A stretch of 64,000 nt of DNA from Litorisediminicola beolgyonensis (GCF_042679605.1 NZ_JBHTMU010000013.1:1-64000), one strand, 5' to 3'; positions 35,642 to 45,494 are shown, counted from the first letter of the stretch. The notes: a model not told the origin generated them from the sequence alone. Numbers and translations are program-made.

Positions 35642-36166
35642 ATGAGAGATCTCCTCGACCGGATCTATCTGGGCGCGGGCTGGATCGCCGCATTCGTGAT
35701 CCTCGCCATCGCCGTCCTCGTCAGCGCGCAGGTTCTCCTGAACTTCACGACGCGCGTGCTGGGCCTGCCGCTGCCCTCGACCATCCCCTCCTACGCGGAT
35801 TTCTCGGGCTTCATGCTCGCGGCGGCGACCTTTCTCGCGATGCCCTACACCTTCCGCTCGGGCGGGCATATCAAGGTCTCGCTGATCACGTCGCGCCTGT
35901 CGCTGCGCTGGCAGCTCTGGGCCGAGCTTTGCGCCCTGGCCGTCGCGGCGGCGCTGGTCGGCTTCGCCTGCTACTTCACCGTCGCGCTGGTTCTGGAGAG
36001 CTGGCACTACAACGACGTGTCGCCCGGGATCGTGCCGATCCCGCTCTGGCTGCCGCAATCGGTCATGGCGTTTGGCCTGATCCTGTTGCTCGTCGCCATC
36101 GTCGACAGTCTCGTCCAGACCTACCGGCAAGGCACGCCGGTGATCGCCGCGTCCGAGGAGGCCTGA
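35642..36166 (+). CDS. dctQ: TRAP transporter small permease
   Basis: 174 residues with four predicted membrane spans, the usual size and topology of DctQ subunits. LPSTIPSYADFSGFMLAAATFLAMPYTFRSGGHIKV carries the typical GGHI(K/R)V signature. An AAAGGG ribosome site precedes ATG 35642. One base pair separates it from dctM. The 106-bp gap after dctP holds no other gene. Confidence 0.88.
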   Translation: MRDLLDRIYLGAGWIAAFVILAIAVLVSAQVLLNFTTRVLGLPLPSTIPSYADFSGFMLAAATFLAMPYTFRSGGHIKVSLITSRLSLRWQLWAELCALAVAAALVGFACYFTVALVLESWHYNDVSPGIVPIPLWLPQSVMAFGLILLLVAIVDSLVQTYRQGTPVIAASEEA

Positions 36167-36167
36167 G

Positions 36168-37469
36168 ATGTCCGATCCCGTCACCGGTCTTTTCCTGCTC
36201 GCGGTTCTCTTCGTCTTTCTCGCCGGAGGGCTCTGGATCGCCTTGGCCCTCGCGGGCGTGGCGGTCGTCGCGCTGACGCTATTTTCCAATGCGCCCGTCG
36301 GCCTCGTGATGGCCACGACCTTCTGGGGGCACAGCCATTCCTGGTCCCTGACCGCGCTGCCGCTCTTCATCCTGATGGGGGAGATCCTGCTGCGCTCGCG
36401 CCTGAGCGAGGACATGTTCAACGGTCTCGCGCCGTGGCTCGGACGCCTGCCGGGGCGGCTGTTGCACGTCAACGTGCTGGGCTGCGCGATCTTCGCGGCG
36501 GTCTCGGGCTCGTCGGCGGCGACAGCTGCGACCATCGGCAAGATGTCGATCCCCGAGCTCAAATCGCGCGGCTATCCCGAGAGCCTGATCCTCGGCACGC
36601 TGGCCGGGTCGGCGACGCTCGGCCTCCTGATCCCGCCGTCGATCATCCTGATCGTCTACGGCGTCGCGACCGAGCAATCCATCGCGCGGCTCTTCATCGC
36701 GGGGCTCGTGCCCGGCATCCTCCTGGTCGGGCTCTTCGGCGGCTATGTCGCGGTCCGGGCCTGGATGAACCCCGGATTGATCCCGAAACCCGACATGGCG
36801 ATGTCTCTGAAAGAGAAGCTCTGGGAGGCGCGGGGCCTGATCCCGGTCGCGCTCCTGATCGTCGGGGTGATCGGGGCGATCTATACCGGGATCGCGTCGC
36901 CGACCGACGCGGCGGCGCTGGGCGTTCTCCTGTCGATCCTGCTCGCGGTCCTCTCGGGCAGCTTCTCGCGCCGCGATTTCCTCGATGCGCTGCTGTCGGC
37001 GGCGCGGACCTCCTGCATGATTGCCTTCATCCTGCTCGGGGCGGCGTTTCTTGCCGTGGCGATGGGCTTCACCGGCCTGCCTCGCAACCTGGCCGCCTGG
37101 ATCGGCGAGATGGGTCTGTCGCCCACCGTGCTCCTGATCGTGCTGACACTCTTCTTCATCGTGTTGGGGCTGTTTCTCGACGGGATCTCGGTGGTGGTGC
37201 TGACCACCTCGATCATCATGCCGATGGTGATGGCGGTCGGGATCGACCCGATCTGGTTCGGCATCTACCTCGTCCTGGTGGTGGAGATGAGCCAGATCAC
37301 CCCGCCCGTGGGCTTCAACCTTTTCGTTATCCAGGGGCTGACCGGGATCGACATCCTGCGGATCGCCAAGGCGGCGCTGCCGTTCTTCTTCCTGCTGCTC
37401 CTCGCGGTGGTGCTGATCACCCTCTTCCCGGGGCTCGTGACCTTCCTGCCGGACGCGATGAGCGGATGA
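36168..37469 (+). CDS. dctM: TRAP transporter large permease
   Basis: 433 residues with about 12 membrane spans. Typical DctM blocks are LPLFILMGEILLRS, GCAIFAAVSGSSAATAATIGKMSIPELKSRGY, LGLLIPPSIILIVYG and MSQITPPVGFNLFVIQG. It uses the sodium gradient to import the ligand captured by DctP. It ends 10 bp before the convergent regulator gene. Confidence 0.92.
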   Translation: MSDPVTGLFLLAVLFVFLAGGLWIALALAGVAVVALTLFSNAPVGLVMATTFWGHSHSWSLTALPLFILMGEILLRSRLSEDMFNGLAPWLGRLPGRLLHVNVLGCAIFAAVSGSSAATAATIGKMSIPELKSRGYPESLILGTLAGSATLGLLIPPSIILIVYGVATEQSIARLFIAGLVPGILLVGLFGGYVAVRAWMNPGLIPKPDMAMSLKEKLWEARGLIPVALLIVGVIGAIYTGIASPTDAAALGVLLSILLAVLSGSFSRRDFLDALLSAARTSCMIAFILLGAAFLAVAMGFTGLPRNLAAWIGEMGLSPTVLLIVLTLFFIVLGLFLDGISVVVLTTSIIMPMVMAVGIDPIWFGIYLVLVVEMSQITPPVGFNLFVIQGLTGIDILRIAKAALPFFFLLLLAVVLITLFPGLVTFLPDAMSG

Positions 37470-37479
37470 GGGCCGTCCC

Positions 37480-37995
37480 TCAGAGCGACGAGGCCGCGCG
37501 GCTGGCCTGGTCGTATTGCCCGGAGAGCGCCCGGAGATGCGCCCCGATCTCGCGCAGATCCTCGCCCGACAGGTCCATCCGCGCGAGCCCTTCGAGCAGG
37601 CAGCCCTGCCGCACCTCGCGATAGGCCTGGCAGAGATCCGCGCCCTCTGGCGAGGTGCGGTAGAACACCTCCTTGCCGCGTTTCTCGGATGCGACGAGGC
37701 CCGCTTTCGAGAGCTTGCGGAGGGCGTAATTCACCGTGTGCATGTCTTCGATATTGAGAAGAAAGCAGATGTCGCTCAGCCGTTTTTCGCGGTCGCGGTG
37801 ATTGACGTTGTGGAGCACCAGGATTTCGAGCGGGCTCATCTCGGTATGGCCGACGGCGGCCATGCATTTCACCATCCAGCGCGAAAAGGCGTTGAAGGCG
37901 ATGATCAATCCGTATTCGAACTCCGAGGCTTCCCAGCCCTCGCCTTCGGCAAGATGACGGGACGAGACGATGCGCCGTTTTCGTGTGTTTTCCAT
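37480..37995 (-). CDS. Winged-helix (MarR-like) transcriptional regulator
   Basis: 171 residues. A winged helix-turn-helix runs from about residue 50 to 115: MSPLEILVLHNVNHRDREKRLSDICFLLNIEDMHTVNYALRKLSKAGLV, then the wing SEKRGKEVFYRTSPEG. This fits the winged-helix DNA-binding group related to MarR. It is convergent to the TRAP operon and may control it via the palindrome at 34481-34501, which is inference. The start codon overlaps a TAGGG-AAA-CCCTA palindrome (37995-38007) that could mediate autoregulation. Confidence 0.78.
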   Translation of the reverse strand: MENTRKRRIVSSRHLAEGEGWEASEFEYGLIIAFNAFSRWMVKCMAAVGHTEMSPLEILVLHNVNHRDREKRLSDICFLLNIEDMHTVNYALRKLSKAGLVASEKRGKEVFYRTSPEGADLCQAYREVRQGCLLEGLARMDLSGEDLREIGAHLRALSGQYDQASRAASSL

Positions 37996-38288
37996 AGGGA
38001 AACCCTAGCGCGACAGAAAGATATTGTCGAGAAAACGCTGGTGAAACATCGTTGATTTCGCCGGCATCATCGCCTTGCCGCAAGGGAAACAAATCTGTTT
38101 GATCACGATGATTCGATGTCTCGACAGGCTCTGGCCAGACCGCTCAGCGCAACGACGGACTCACATCTACACATCGCCGGATCTCGGAAACTGTTCGGAA
38201 CGATAACGGCGCGGAGTTGTTCCATTTGTAAGTCGGCATCAGCCCGAACAGTGACAAAAACGCTACAACAGACTTCGTTGGAGGGAAA
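37996..38288. other. Divergent intergenic region between the regulator and putA
   Basis: No gene is seen. Palindromes TAGGG-AAA-CCCTA (37995-38007), CGACA-N9-TGTCG (38011-38029) and CCTTGC-C-GCAAGG (38073-38085) lie here. The 8-mer AAAACGCT occurs at 38032 and 38257. The putA ribosome site is GGAGGG just before its ATG. The expected divergent Lrp-type putA regulator is absent. Confidence 0.5.
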
Positions 38289-41200
38289 ATGACGTTCGAA
38301 AAACAGCAATTCCAGGACGCGCAATCCGAAACCCGCATTGCGATCCGCGACGCATATACGATCGACGAGGCGGAGACCGTCCATTCGCTGATCGACTCCC
38401 TCGAACTTCCCGAAGATCGCCGCCAGGCCATTACCTCCGAAGCCGCGCAGATCATCACCCGGGTCCGCAACGACGCCGATCCGACGATGATGGAATCCTT
38501 TCTCGACGAATACGGTCTGTCGACCGACGAAGGCGTCGGCCTCATGTGTCTCGCCGAAGCGCTGCTGCGCGTTCCCGACGCCGAGACCATCGATGACCTG
38601 ATCGAAGACAAGATCGCACCCTCGGACTGGAGCTCGCATCTCGGACGTTCCTCGTCGCCGATGGTCAACGCGTCGACCTGGGCGCTGATGCTGACCGGCC
38701 GCGTTCTCAAGGACGATCCCTCGCAACCCGCCGCCCGTGCCCGCCGCCTGATCAAGCGCCTGGGCGAGCCGGTCGTGCGCCGCGCCGTCGGCCAGGCGAT
38801 GAAGATCATGGGCCAGCAGTTTGTGCTGGGCGAATCCATCGAGGAAGGCCTGCGCAAGGCCGAAAGCCTGAGGAAGAAGGGCTACACCTACTCCTACGAC
38901 ATGCTGGGCGAGGCCGCGCGAACCAACGCCGATGCCGAGCATTTCTTCAACAGCTACGCGCATGCGATCAAGAAGATCGCCGGTGTCGCGAAGGGTGACG
39001 TGCGCGACAATCCGGGCATCTCGGTCAAGCTCTCGGCCTTGTCGCCGCGCTACCAGTCGACCCATCGCAAGGCGGTGGCCGAACAGGTCGTGCCGCGCTG
39101 TCTCGAGCTGGCGCAGATGGCCGCGAAGGCGCAGGTCGGTTTCAACATCGACGCCGAGGAACAGGACCGCCTGGACCTGTCGCTCGACGTCATCGAAGCG
39201 GTTCTGAGCGACGAGAGCCTCAAGGGCTGGGACGGGTTCGGCATCGTCGTGCAGGCCTATGGCAAACGCGCGCCTTTCGTGCTGCGCCACCTCTACGACA
39301 TGGCCGAACGGCTCGACCGCAAGATCATGGTGCGCCTGGTGAAAGGTGCCTACTGGGACACCGAGATCAAGCTGGCGCAGGAGCTTGGCGTCGCGAACTT
39401 CCCGGTCTTCACCCGCAAGGTGAACACCGACGTGAGCTACATGGCCTGCGCGAAGATGCTGCTCGACATGCGCGACCGGATCTACCCGCAGTTTGCGACG
39501 CATAACGCGCATACCTGCGCGACCGTGCTGGACCTCGCGGGCAATGACCGCGACAGCTTCGAGTTCCAGCGCCTGCACGGCATGGGGGAATCCCTCCACG
39601 AGATCGTGCGCAAATCCGCGGGCACCCGCTGCCGCATCTACGCGCCCTGCGGTCCGCACAAGGACCTGCTGGCCTATCTGGTGCGGCGTCTTCTGGAAAA
39701 CGGCGCCAACTCCAGCTTCGTGAACCAGATCGTCGACGAGGAGATCTCGGCCGAAGCGATCGCGGCAGATCCGGTGTCGCGCGCGCTGGTCAACGATCCG
39801 ATCCAGAACCCCGATATCCGTCTGCCCGGCGATCTCTTCGCGCCGCGCCGGAAGAACTCCAAGGGCTTCCGCATGGAAGAGCCCGCCAGCGTCGGCCCGC
39901 TCCTGAAGGCGCGCGACGCCTTCGCCGAGACCAAGTGGACCGCGCGCCCCGTGACAGCCGACGACGCCGCGCCCAGCGGTCCGGCCAAGGACGTGCTCTC
40001 GCCCGCCGATGGCTCCGTCGTGGGCACCGCCCATGACGCCACCGAGGACGAGGTCGCCCGCGCCCAGGACGCGGCCCAGGCGGGCTTCGAGGAATGGAAC
40101 GCCATGCCGGTCTCCGAGCGCGCGGACATCCTGCGCCGGATCGCCGATCTCTACGAGGACCACATCGCCGAGTTCTGCGCGATCGCCAGCCGCGAGGCCG
40201 GGAAGATCCTGCTCGACGGCATCGCCGAGGTCCGCGAGGCGGTCGACTTCCTGCGCTACTACGCCGCCGAGGCCGAGCGTCTCGACGATGCCGACCCGGC
40301 TCCGGGCCGCGGTGTCTTCGTCTGCATCAGCCCGTGGAACTTCCCGCTGGCGATCTTCACCGGCCAGATTGCCGCCGCGCTGGCGGCCGGGAACGCGGTT
40401 CTCGCCAAGCCCGCCGAGCAGACCTCGCTCATCGCCACCCGCGCCGCCGAGCTCTTCCGGGAGGCAGGCGTGCCCAAGGCCGCCTTCCAGCTCCTGCCGG
40501 GTGACGGCCCGACCGTCGGCGGTCCGCTGACCTCCGATCCGCGCATCGCCGGTGTCTGTTTCACCGGCTCGACCGAGACCGCGCAGCGCATCAACAAGGC
40601 GCTGTCGGAGAACGCCGGTCCGGACGCGATCCTGATCGCCGAGACGGGCGGTCTCAACGCGATGATCATGGATTCGACGGCGCTGCCCGAGCAGGCCGTG
40701 GATGACATCGTCGCCTCGTCCTTCCAGTCGGCGGGCCAGCGCTGCTCGGCACTGCGGATGCTCTACATCCAGGAAGACACGCGCGACCGCGTGGTCGAGA
40801 TGATCAAGGGCGCGATGGATGCGCTGGTGACCGGCGATCCGTGGTCGGTCGACACCGACGTGGCGCCCGTCATCGACGCGGACGCCAAGGCCGACATCGC
40901 CGGCTATGTCGAGGAGCAGAAGAAGAAAGGTCGTCTTCTCAAGCAGATCGACGCGCCCGAGGGCGGCCAGTTCGTCGGCGCCGCGCTGGTCGAGCTCGAC
41001 GGGATCGAGGATCTCGAGCGCGAGGTGTTCGGCCCGGTGCTGCATGTCGCGACCTTCAAGGCCAAGGATCTCGACAAGACCATCGACGCGATCAACGACA
41101 AGGGCTTCGGTCTGACCTTCGGCGTGCACACGCGGATCGACGACCGGGTCCAGCACATCGTCGACCGCATCAAGGTCGGCAACACCTATGTGAACCGCAA

Positions 41201-41948
41201 CCAGATCGGCGCCATCGTCGGCAGCCAGCCCTTCGGCGGCGAAGGCCTCTCGGGCACCGGCCCGAAGGCGGGTGGCCCGAACTACGTCAACCGTTTCCGC
41301 CGGACCGAAGACCCGAGCGAACACCCGGCGCCGGACGCCAAGACCGTCGATGCGGGTGCCGTCAGCAAGGCTCTGCAATCCTTCGACGCGACCGGCTGGG
41401 CCGCGCGGGTGGACCGCGTGCAGGTTCTGCGCCGGGCGACGCAAGGCTCGGGCGGCGTGGTGCGGCGCGCGATCAATGCCGCGGCCGCCTGCGATAACGG
41501 CCCCTTCGATCTTCCCGGACCGACGGGCGAATCGAACCGCCTGTCGATGCCGCCCAAGGGCACGATCCTGTGCCTCGGGCCGGAGACGGAGACCGCGCTC
41601 GCCCAGGCCGTTCAGGCCCTGGCGGCGGGATGTCCCGTCGTGGTCGTCGCACCCGGAGCCGAGGAGGCGGTCAAGGACCTCGCCAAGGCCGGAGCGCCGA
41701 TCAAGGGCATCGACGGCACCGTCGCACCGGGCGACCTGTCGCAGATCGACCCGCTTGTCACAGTCGCCGCCGCGGGGGCGACGGACTGGACCCGCAGCCT
41801 GCGCGTGGCTCTCGCCGCGCGGGATGGCCGTATCGTCCAGCTCGAAACCGAGGTGATCGCGCCCGCGCGATACTACGCCGAACGGCACGTCTGTATCGAC
41901 ACGACCGCAGCTGGCGGCAACGCCAGCCTTCTGGCCGACGTCGCCTGA
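38289..41948 (+). CDS. putA: Bifunctional proline dehydrogenase / pyrroline-5-carboxylate dehydrogenase
   Basis: 1219 residues. It oxidises proline to glutamate in two steps, using FAD and then NAD. The N-terminus lacks the ribbon-helix-helix DNA-binding domain of enterobacterial PutA, so it is not self-regulating in that way. Proline dehydrogenase spans about 180-480 (YDMLGEAARTNADAEHFFNSYAHAI, SVKLSALSPRY, VRLVKGAYWDTEIKLAQ). The aldehyde dehydrogenase half spans about 530-1010, with catalytic Cys in QSAGQRCSALRM (about 818) and Glu in AETGGLNAMI. The last 200 residues form the extra C-terminal ALDH-like domain of long PutAs. putP follows 53 bp later. Confidence 0.95.
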   Translation: MTFEKQQFQDAQSETRIAIRDAYTIDEAETVHSLIDSLELPEDRRQAITSEAAQIITRVRNDADPTMMESFLDEYGLSTDEGVGLMCLAEALLRVPDAETIDDLIEDKIAPSDWSSHLGRSSSPMVNASTWALMLTGRVLKDDPSQPAARARRLIKRLGEPVVRRAVGQAMKIMGQQFVLGESIEEGLRKAESLRKKGYTYSYDMLGEAARTNADAEHFFNSYAHAIKKIAGVAKGDVRDNPGISVKLSALSPRYQSTHRKAVAEQVVPRCLELAQMAAKAQVGFNIDAEEQDRLDLSLDVIEAVLSDESLKGWDGFGIVVQAYGKRAPFVLRHLYDMAERLDRKIMVRLVKGAYWDTEIKLAQELGVANFPVFTRKVNTDVSYMACAKMLLDMRDRIYPQFATHNAHTCATVLDLAGNDRDSFEFQRLHGMGESLHEIVRKSAGTRCRIYAPCGPHKDLLAYLVRRLLENGANSSFVNQIVDEEISAEAIAADPVSRALVNDPIQNPDIRLPGDLFAPRRKNSKGFRMEEPASVGPLLKARDAFAETKWTARPVTADDAAPSGPAKDVLSPADGSVVGTAHDATEDEVARAQDAAQAGFEEWNAMPVSERADILRRIADLYEDHIAEFCAIASREAGKILLDGIAEVREAVDFLRYYAAEAERLDDADPAPGRGVFVCISPWNFPLAIFTGQIAAALAAGNAVLAKPAEQTSLIATRAAELFREAGVPKAAFQLLPGDGPTVGGPLTSDPRIAGVCFTGSTETAQRINKALSENAGPDAILIAETGGLNAMIMDSTALPEQAVDDIVASSFQSAGQRCSALRMLYIQEDTRDRVVEMIKGAMDALVTGDPWSVDTDVAPVIDADAKADIAGYVEEQKKKGRLLKQIDAPEGGQFVGAALVELDGIEDLEREVFGPVLHVATFKAKDLDKTIDAINDKGFGLTFGVHTRIDDRVQHIVDRIKVGNTYVNRNQIGAIVGSQPFGGEGLSGTGPKAGGPNYVNRFRRTEDPSEHPAPDAKTVDAGAVSKALQSFDATGWAARVDRVQVLRRATQGSGGVVRRAINAAAACDNGPFDLPGPTGESNRLSMPPKGTILCLGPETETALAQAVQALAAGCPVVVVAPGAEEAVKDLAKAGAPIKGIDGTVAPGDLSQIDPLVTVAAAGATDWTRSLRVALAARDGRIVQLETEVIAPARYYAERHVCIDTTAAGGNASLLADVA

Positions 41949-42001
41949 CCGGCGGCAGACGCGATCACTTTCAAGACTCGTTTCAGAAAGGATAGGACTT
42001 C

Positions 42002-43474
42002 ATGGCTATCGGCATATGGATCAGTCTCCTTGCCTATTTCGCCCTCATGCTGGGCATCGGCTTTTACGCTTGGCGAAAATCGACTTCGAACTCAGAGGAT
42101 TACGTGCTCGGCGGGCGCAACCTGCCACCGGCGGTCGCCGCCCTCTCGGCGGGGGCCTCGGACATGTCCGGCTGGCTCCTTCTGGGCCTTCCCGGCGCGC
42201 TCTACGCCGCGGGTCTCGTCGAGGCCTGGATCGGTATCGGTCTCTTCATCGGTGCTCTGATCAACTGGATCGTCGTGGCCCCGCGTCTGCGCGAGCAGAC
42301 CGAGCGCTACGACAACGCGCTGACCATCCCGGCCTTCCTCGCCAACCGGTTCCCGAGCCAGGCGACAACGCTCCGGATGGTATCGGCGGTGATCATTGTC
42401 GTCTTCTTCGCGGTCTACACCGCGTCGGGCCTCGTGGCGGGCGGCAAGCTCTTCTCGTCGGCCTTTGACGGCAGCTACTCGGTCGGCGTCTGGCTGACCC
42501 TGGGTATTGTGCTGACCTACACGGTGATCGGCGGCTTCCTTGCCGTGAGCCTGACGGATTTCGTCCAGGGCGTGATCATGATGCTCGCGCTGATCATCAT
42601 GCCGGCCATCGTTCTCTACGCGGGCGAAGGCGGCGGGTTCGCCCAAGCCGGTGAGACGCTGAGCAATGTCGACGGCTTCACCCTTGGATGGTGGACGCCG
42701 GACATGACGCTCATCGGCTGGCTGTCGCTGATGGCCTGGGGTCTCGGCTATTTCGGCCAGCCGCACATCATCGTGCGCTTCATGGCCGTCCGCTCGGTCG
42801 AGGCCGTGGCCACCGCGCGCAACATCGCGATGGTCTGGATGGCGATCTCGCTGATCGGCGCCGTCGGTGTCGGTATCTTCGGTCGCGCCTATGTCGAACG
42901 GAACGGCATCTCGATCGGTGACTCGGAGACGATCTTCATCTTCCTCGCCGAGAGCCTCTTCCCGGCGCTGATCACCGGCTTCCTTTACGCAGCACTTCTG
43001 GCCGCGATCATGTCGACGGTGTCGAGCCAGCTTCTGGTCTCGTCCTCGTCGCTTGCCGAAGACTTCTACAAGCTCTTCGTGAACAAGGACGCCAGTGGCA
43101 GCGCGCTCGTGACCGTTGGCCGTATCGCGGTCGTCGCGGTCGGTGTGGTCGCCGCCTTCATCGCGGGCGATCCCGACAGCAAGGTGCTCGGTCTCGTGTC
43201 GAACGCCTGGGCGGGCTTCGGTGCCGCCTTCGGACCGCTGATCATCCTGTCGCTGACCTGGTCGCGCATGACCGGCGCAGGTGCCGTCGCGGGTCTTGTG
43301 AGCGGTGCGGTGACCGTGATCCTCTGGATCAGCCTCGGCTGGAACAGCAGCTTCCTCGGTGGCCCGGGCGTCTACGAGATCATCCCCGGCTTCCTGATCT
43401 CGATGCTGTCGATCTTCGTCGTCAGTACCGTGACCCAAGGCGCCGACGAGTTCCGGCCGATCCCGGCCGAGTAA
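42002..43474 (+). CDS. putP: Sodium/proline symporter
   Basis: 490 residues with about 13 membrane spans of the sodium:solute symporter family. The PutP hallmarks are GGRNLPPAVAALSAGASDMSGWLLLGLPGALYAAGL near residues 37-73, including the sodium-site Ser/Asp region, and GLGYFGQPHIIVRFMA near 249. An AGGATAG ribosome region precedes ATG 42002. Position after putA supports proline as substrate. A strong terminator follows. Confidence 0.93.
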   Translation: MAIGIWISLLAYFALMLGIGFYAWRKSTSNSEDYVLGGRNLPPAVAALSAGASDMSGWLLLGLPGALYAAGLVEAWIGIGLFIGALINWIVVAPRLREQTERYDNALTIPAFLANRFPSQATTLRMVSAVIIVVFFAVYTASGLVAGGKLFSSAFDGSYSVGVWLTLGIVLTYTVIGGFLAVSLTDFVQGVIMMLALIIMPAIVLYAGEGGGFAQAGETLSNVDGFTLGWWTPDMTLIGWLSLMAWGLGYFGQPHIIVRFMAVRSVEAVATARNIAMVWMAISLIGAVGVGIFGRAYVERNGISIGDSETIFIFLAESLFPALITGFLYAALLAAIMSTVSSQLLVSSSSLAEDFYKLFVNKDASGSALVTVGRIAVVAVGVVAAFIAGDPDSKVLGLVSNAWAGFGAAFGPLIILSLTWSRMTGAGAVAGLVSGAVTVILWISLGWNSSFLGGPGVYEIIPGFLISMLSIFVVSTVTQGADEFRPIPAE

Positions 43475-43499
43475 GCTCGGCACAGTCCGACACCAACGC

Positions 43500-43531
43500 G
43501 CAGCCCGGTCCCGCCGGGCTGCCTTTTCTTT
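43500..43531 (+). terminator. Rho-independent terminator after putP
   Basis: A perfect 9-bp stem, GCAGCCCGG with CCGGGCTGC, around TCCCG, followed by CTTTTCTTT. It is the clearest terminator in the window and ends the putA-putP unit. Confidence 0.93.
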
Positions 43532-43832
43532 GGGCGGGTGGAGCGTGGCGGCTGTCACCGGTCTCAGACGTCGCGGCACTGCATGGACCACCCCGAGAGG
43601 ATCCCTCGGACAACCGCTCAGCCCCCCGTGACCGGCGATCTGCCCGGCGCAGGCTCTTGAACACGAAGCGCTTCGGGTCCACGTCTTTCCCATGCGGCCC
43701 GCCCGCGTGATACGCTCGGCGCGCGAAACCGCCAGCGCGTGCGAGATCCGCTCAGATCATCCTGCCCGACAGCGCGTCTTCGTTGCGCGGCTTGAGGCAT
43801 GTCTCGGTCCAAACGTCCGAAGGGAATGTCAT
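43532..43832. other. Intergenic stretch without recognisable gene
   Basis: No reading frame here has a good ribosome site or protein-like composition, and I see no RNA gene. It presumably contains the promoter of the small membrane protein gene, but no clear -35/-10 pair is visible. Confidence 0.4.
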
Positions 43833-44096
43833 ATGAGAGTCGAACTGCTCGCTCTCCTGCTCTTGCTACCGGCCATCGGTGTCTTCATCTACGCCGCGAT
43901 CCACGAGTACCGGCGCTACAAGTCCGAAGGGAGCGCGACATACGGGCTGGTCTACGACGAGGAGACCGGGACCACGCATGTCACCGGCATTGCCGAGGGC
44001 GAAGAGAGCTTCGATCCCAGCGATTTCGACTATGGCGGTCAGGATGCGCCGGAAGACGGCGACGAAGACGACACCGTGCAGAAGGACCCCCCCTGA
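43833..44096 (+). CDS. Small membrane-anchored acidic protein
   Basis: 87 residues. I chose ATG 43833, which has a GAAGGG site and begins a membrane anchor (MRVELLALLLLLPAIGVFIYAAI). A short basic stretch (HEYRRYKSEG) and an acidic C-terminal tail follow, with many Asp/Glu in DPSDFDYGGQDAPEDGDEDD. The longer upstream frame has no sign of coding. The family is not recognised. It lies convergent to the sensor kinase gene, 18 bp from its stop, and may be unrelated to it. Confidence 0.65.
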   Translation: MRVELLALLLLLPAIGVFIYAAIHEYRRYKSEGSATYGLVYDEETGTTHVTGIAEGEESFDPSDFDYGGQDAPEDGDEDDTVQKDPP

Positions 44097-44114
44097 CGGC
44101 GTTCGCGGCCTAGG

Positions 44115-45494
44115 TCAGGCCGACCCGCTCGGCGCAGGCAGGGTCACCTCAACCACCAGCCCCGGATCATTGTCCCTGAGCACGATCCGGCCCGAATGTT
44201 TCTCGGCAATCGCGCGCACCAGAGCCAAGCCGAGGCCCGCTCCCGGCTTCGACCGGCTGGGATCGAGCCGGTGGAACGGCTCGAAGACGCGCTCGCGGGA
44301 GGCCTCGGGGATGCCCGGGCCGGTATCCGCCACCGACAGACGGATATCGGCGCCCGACCGGCTCAGCGTCACCCGCGTGACATTGCCGGCGGAGCCGTGG
44401 TTCACGGCGTTCTGAAGCAGGTTCACCACCATCTGCTGCAGCATCTGGGCATCGCCCGCGACGGTCAGCTCCGCATCATCGCCGACATCGAAGCTCAAGG
44501 ACTGCCCCTCATCCTCGGCGATCAGGGCGAAGGTCTCGGCCAGATCCGCCACCAGCTCGGCCAGGTCGACCCGGTCGGTCAGGTGCACGTCTCCAGCCGC
44601 CTCGATCCTCGAAAGGCTCAGATAGGCGTCGAAGATGACGCGCATGTTCTCGAGCTCGTCCTGCGTGTCCGCCATCGCCTCGACCGGATCCTGCCCCGCC
44701 TCGACCTGCTCCATCGCCTTGCCGAGCGACAGGTAGGCTCGGCCGAGCGGCGATTTCAGGTCATGCGCGGCGGCGGCGGCGGTGTTGCGGGTCGTGGCGA
44801 TCATCCGAGACAGCCGGTCGAGATGCAGGTTCATCTGCCGCGCGATCCGGTCGATCTGCGTCGTGCCGCCGTTCTCGGTGATCCGGACCTCGGTGTCGCC
44901 TTCGCTGGTCTGCGAGAGCGCGAACTCGATATCCCTGAGGCGCCGCAAGCTCTTGGCGCTCAGGTAGTAACCGACCGAAAGCATCGTCAGGACCACGAGG
45001 AAGCCGCTCAGGGTCAGGGCGCGGAAGACGAGGATCTGGGTGTGATAGAGCAGGTCGAGCCGCTGTCCGACCACCAGCGTGCTGTCGTCCAGCGGACCCG
45101 AGACATAGACATAATCGCGGGTCAGATCGTCGGGAGAGGCGGCCGCATGCTCCAGCGGACCGACCTGCAGGCCCGTTCCCGCGGGGCGGCTCAGGATGTT
45201 TCCGGCGATCCGTCCCTGGTCCGCTCCGAACAGCGCCACCGCATGATGCCCGCCCGCCGCGAGGTTCGCGAGACTGGCGACGGTCCGGTCGACATGCTCG
45301 TGGCCCTGGTTCTCGTGATCGGTGGCGAGGATGCTCCACCTCTGCTGCACGTCGTCGCCCAGCTCGGCGATCAGGCTGCGCTCGACATAGGCGAGCGTGA
45401 TCCAGCCGAAGATCACCAGCACGAAGATGAAGACGAAGGCGGATCGCAGGACGGCGGAGAACGCGGCGCCCGAAAGGACGTCACCGCGGTCCAT
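44115..45494 (-). CDS. Two-component sensor histidine kinase
   Basis: 459 residues. Two membrane spans (about 13-36 and 155-178) bracket a periplasmic sensor domain of roughly 115 residues. A HAMP-like linker (KSLRRLRDIEFALSQTSEGD) leads to the phospho-acceptor AAHDLKSPLGRAY (His about 244). The ATPase domain shows LQNAVNHG, DTGPGIPEASRERVFEPFHR and GAGLGLALV. Its start overlaps the response-regulator stop by 14 bp, so the pair is co-expressed. The signal is unknown; the neighbours hdeD and mprF suggest envelope or acid stress. Confidence 0.9.
   Translation of the reverse strand: MDRGDVLSGAAFSAVLRSAFVFIFVLVIFGWITLAYVERSLIAELGDDVQQRWSILATDHENQGHEHVDRTVASLANLAAGGHHAVALFGADQGRIAGNILSRPAGTGLQVGPLEHAAASPDDLTRDYVYVSGPLDDSTLVVGQRLDLLYHTQILVFRALTLSGFLVVLTMLSVGYYLSAKSLRRLRDIEFALSQTSEGDTEVRITENGGTTQIDRIARQMNLHLDRLSRMIATTRNTAAAAAHDLKSPLGRAYLSLGKAMEQVEAGQDPVEAMADTQDELENMRVIFDAYLSLSRIEAAGDVHLTDRVDLAELVADLAETFALIAEDEGQSLSFDVGDDAELTVAGDAQMLQQMVVNLLQNAVNHGSAGNVTRVTLSRSGADIRLSVADTGPGIPEASRERVFEPFHRLDPSRSKPGAGLGLALVRAIAEKHSGRIVLRDNDPGLVVEVTLPAPSGSA

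Noticed and set aside
38103..41888. Very long open frame (1261 codons) on the minus strand across putA
   Set aside because: It is the antisense shadow of putA in GC-rich DNA. It shows no protein-family motif, and putA has a complete domain set, ribosome site and partner gene.
43532..43832. Search for tRNA, small RNA or CRISPR in gene-free stretches
   Set aside because: No cloverleaf arms, no regularly spaced repeats and no RNA family pattern could be recognised here or in the other intergenic regions.
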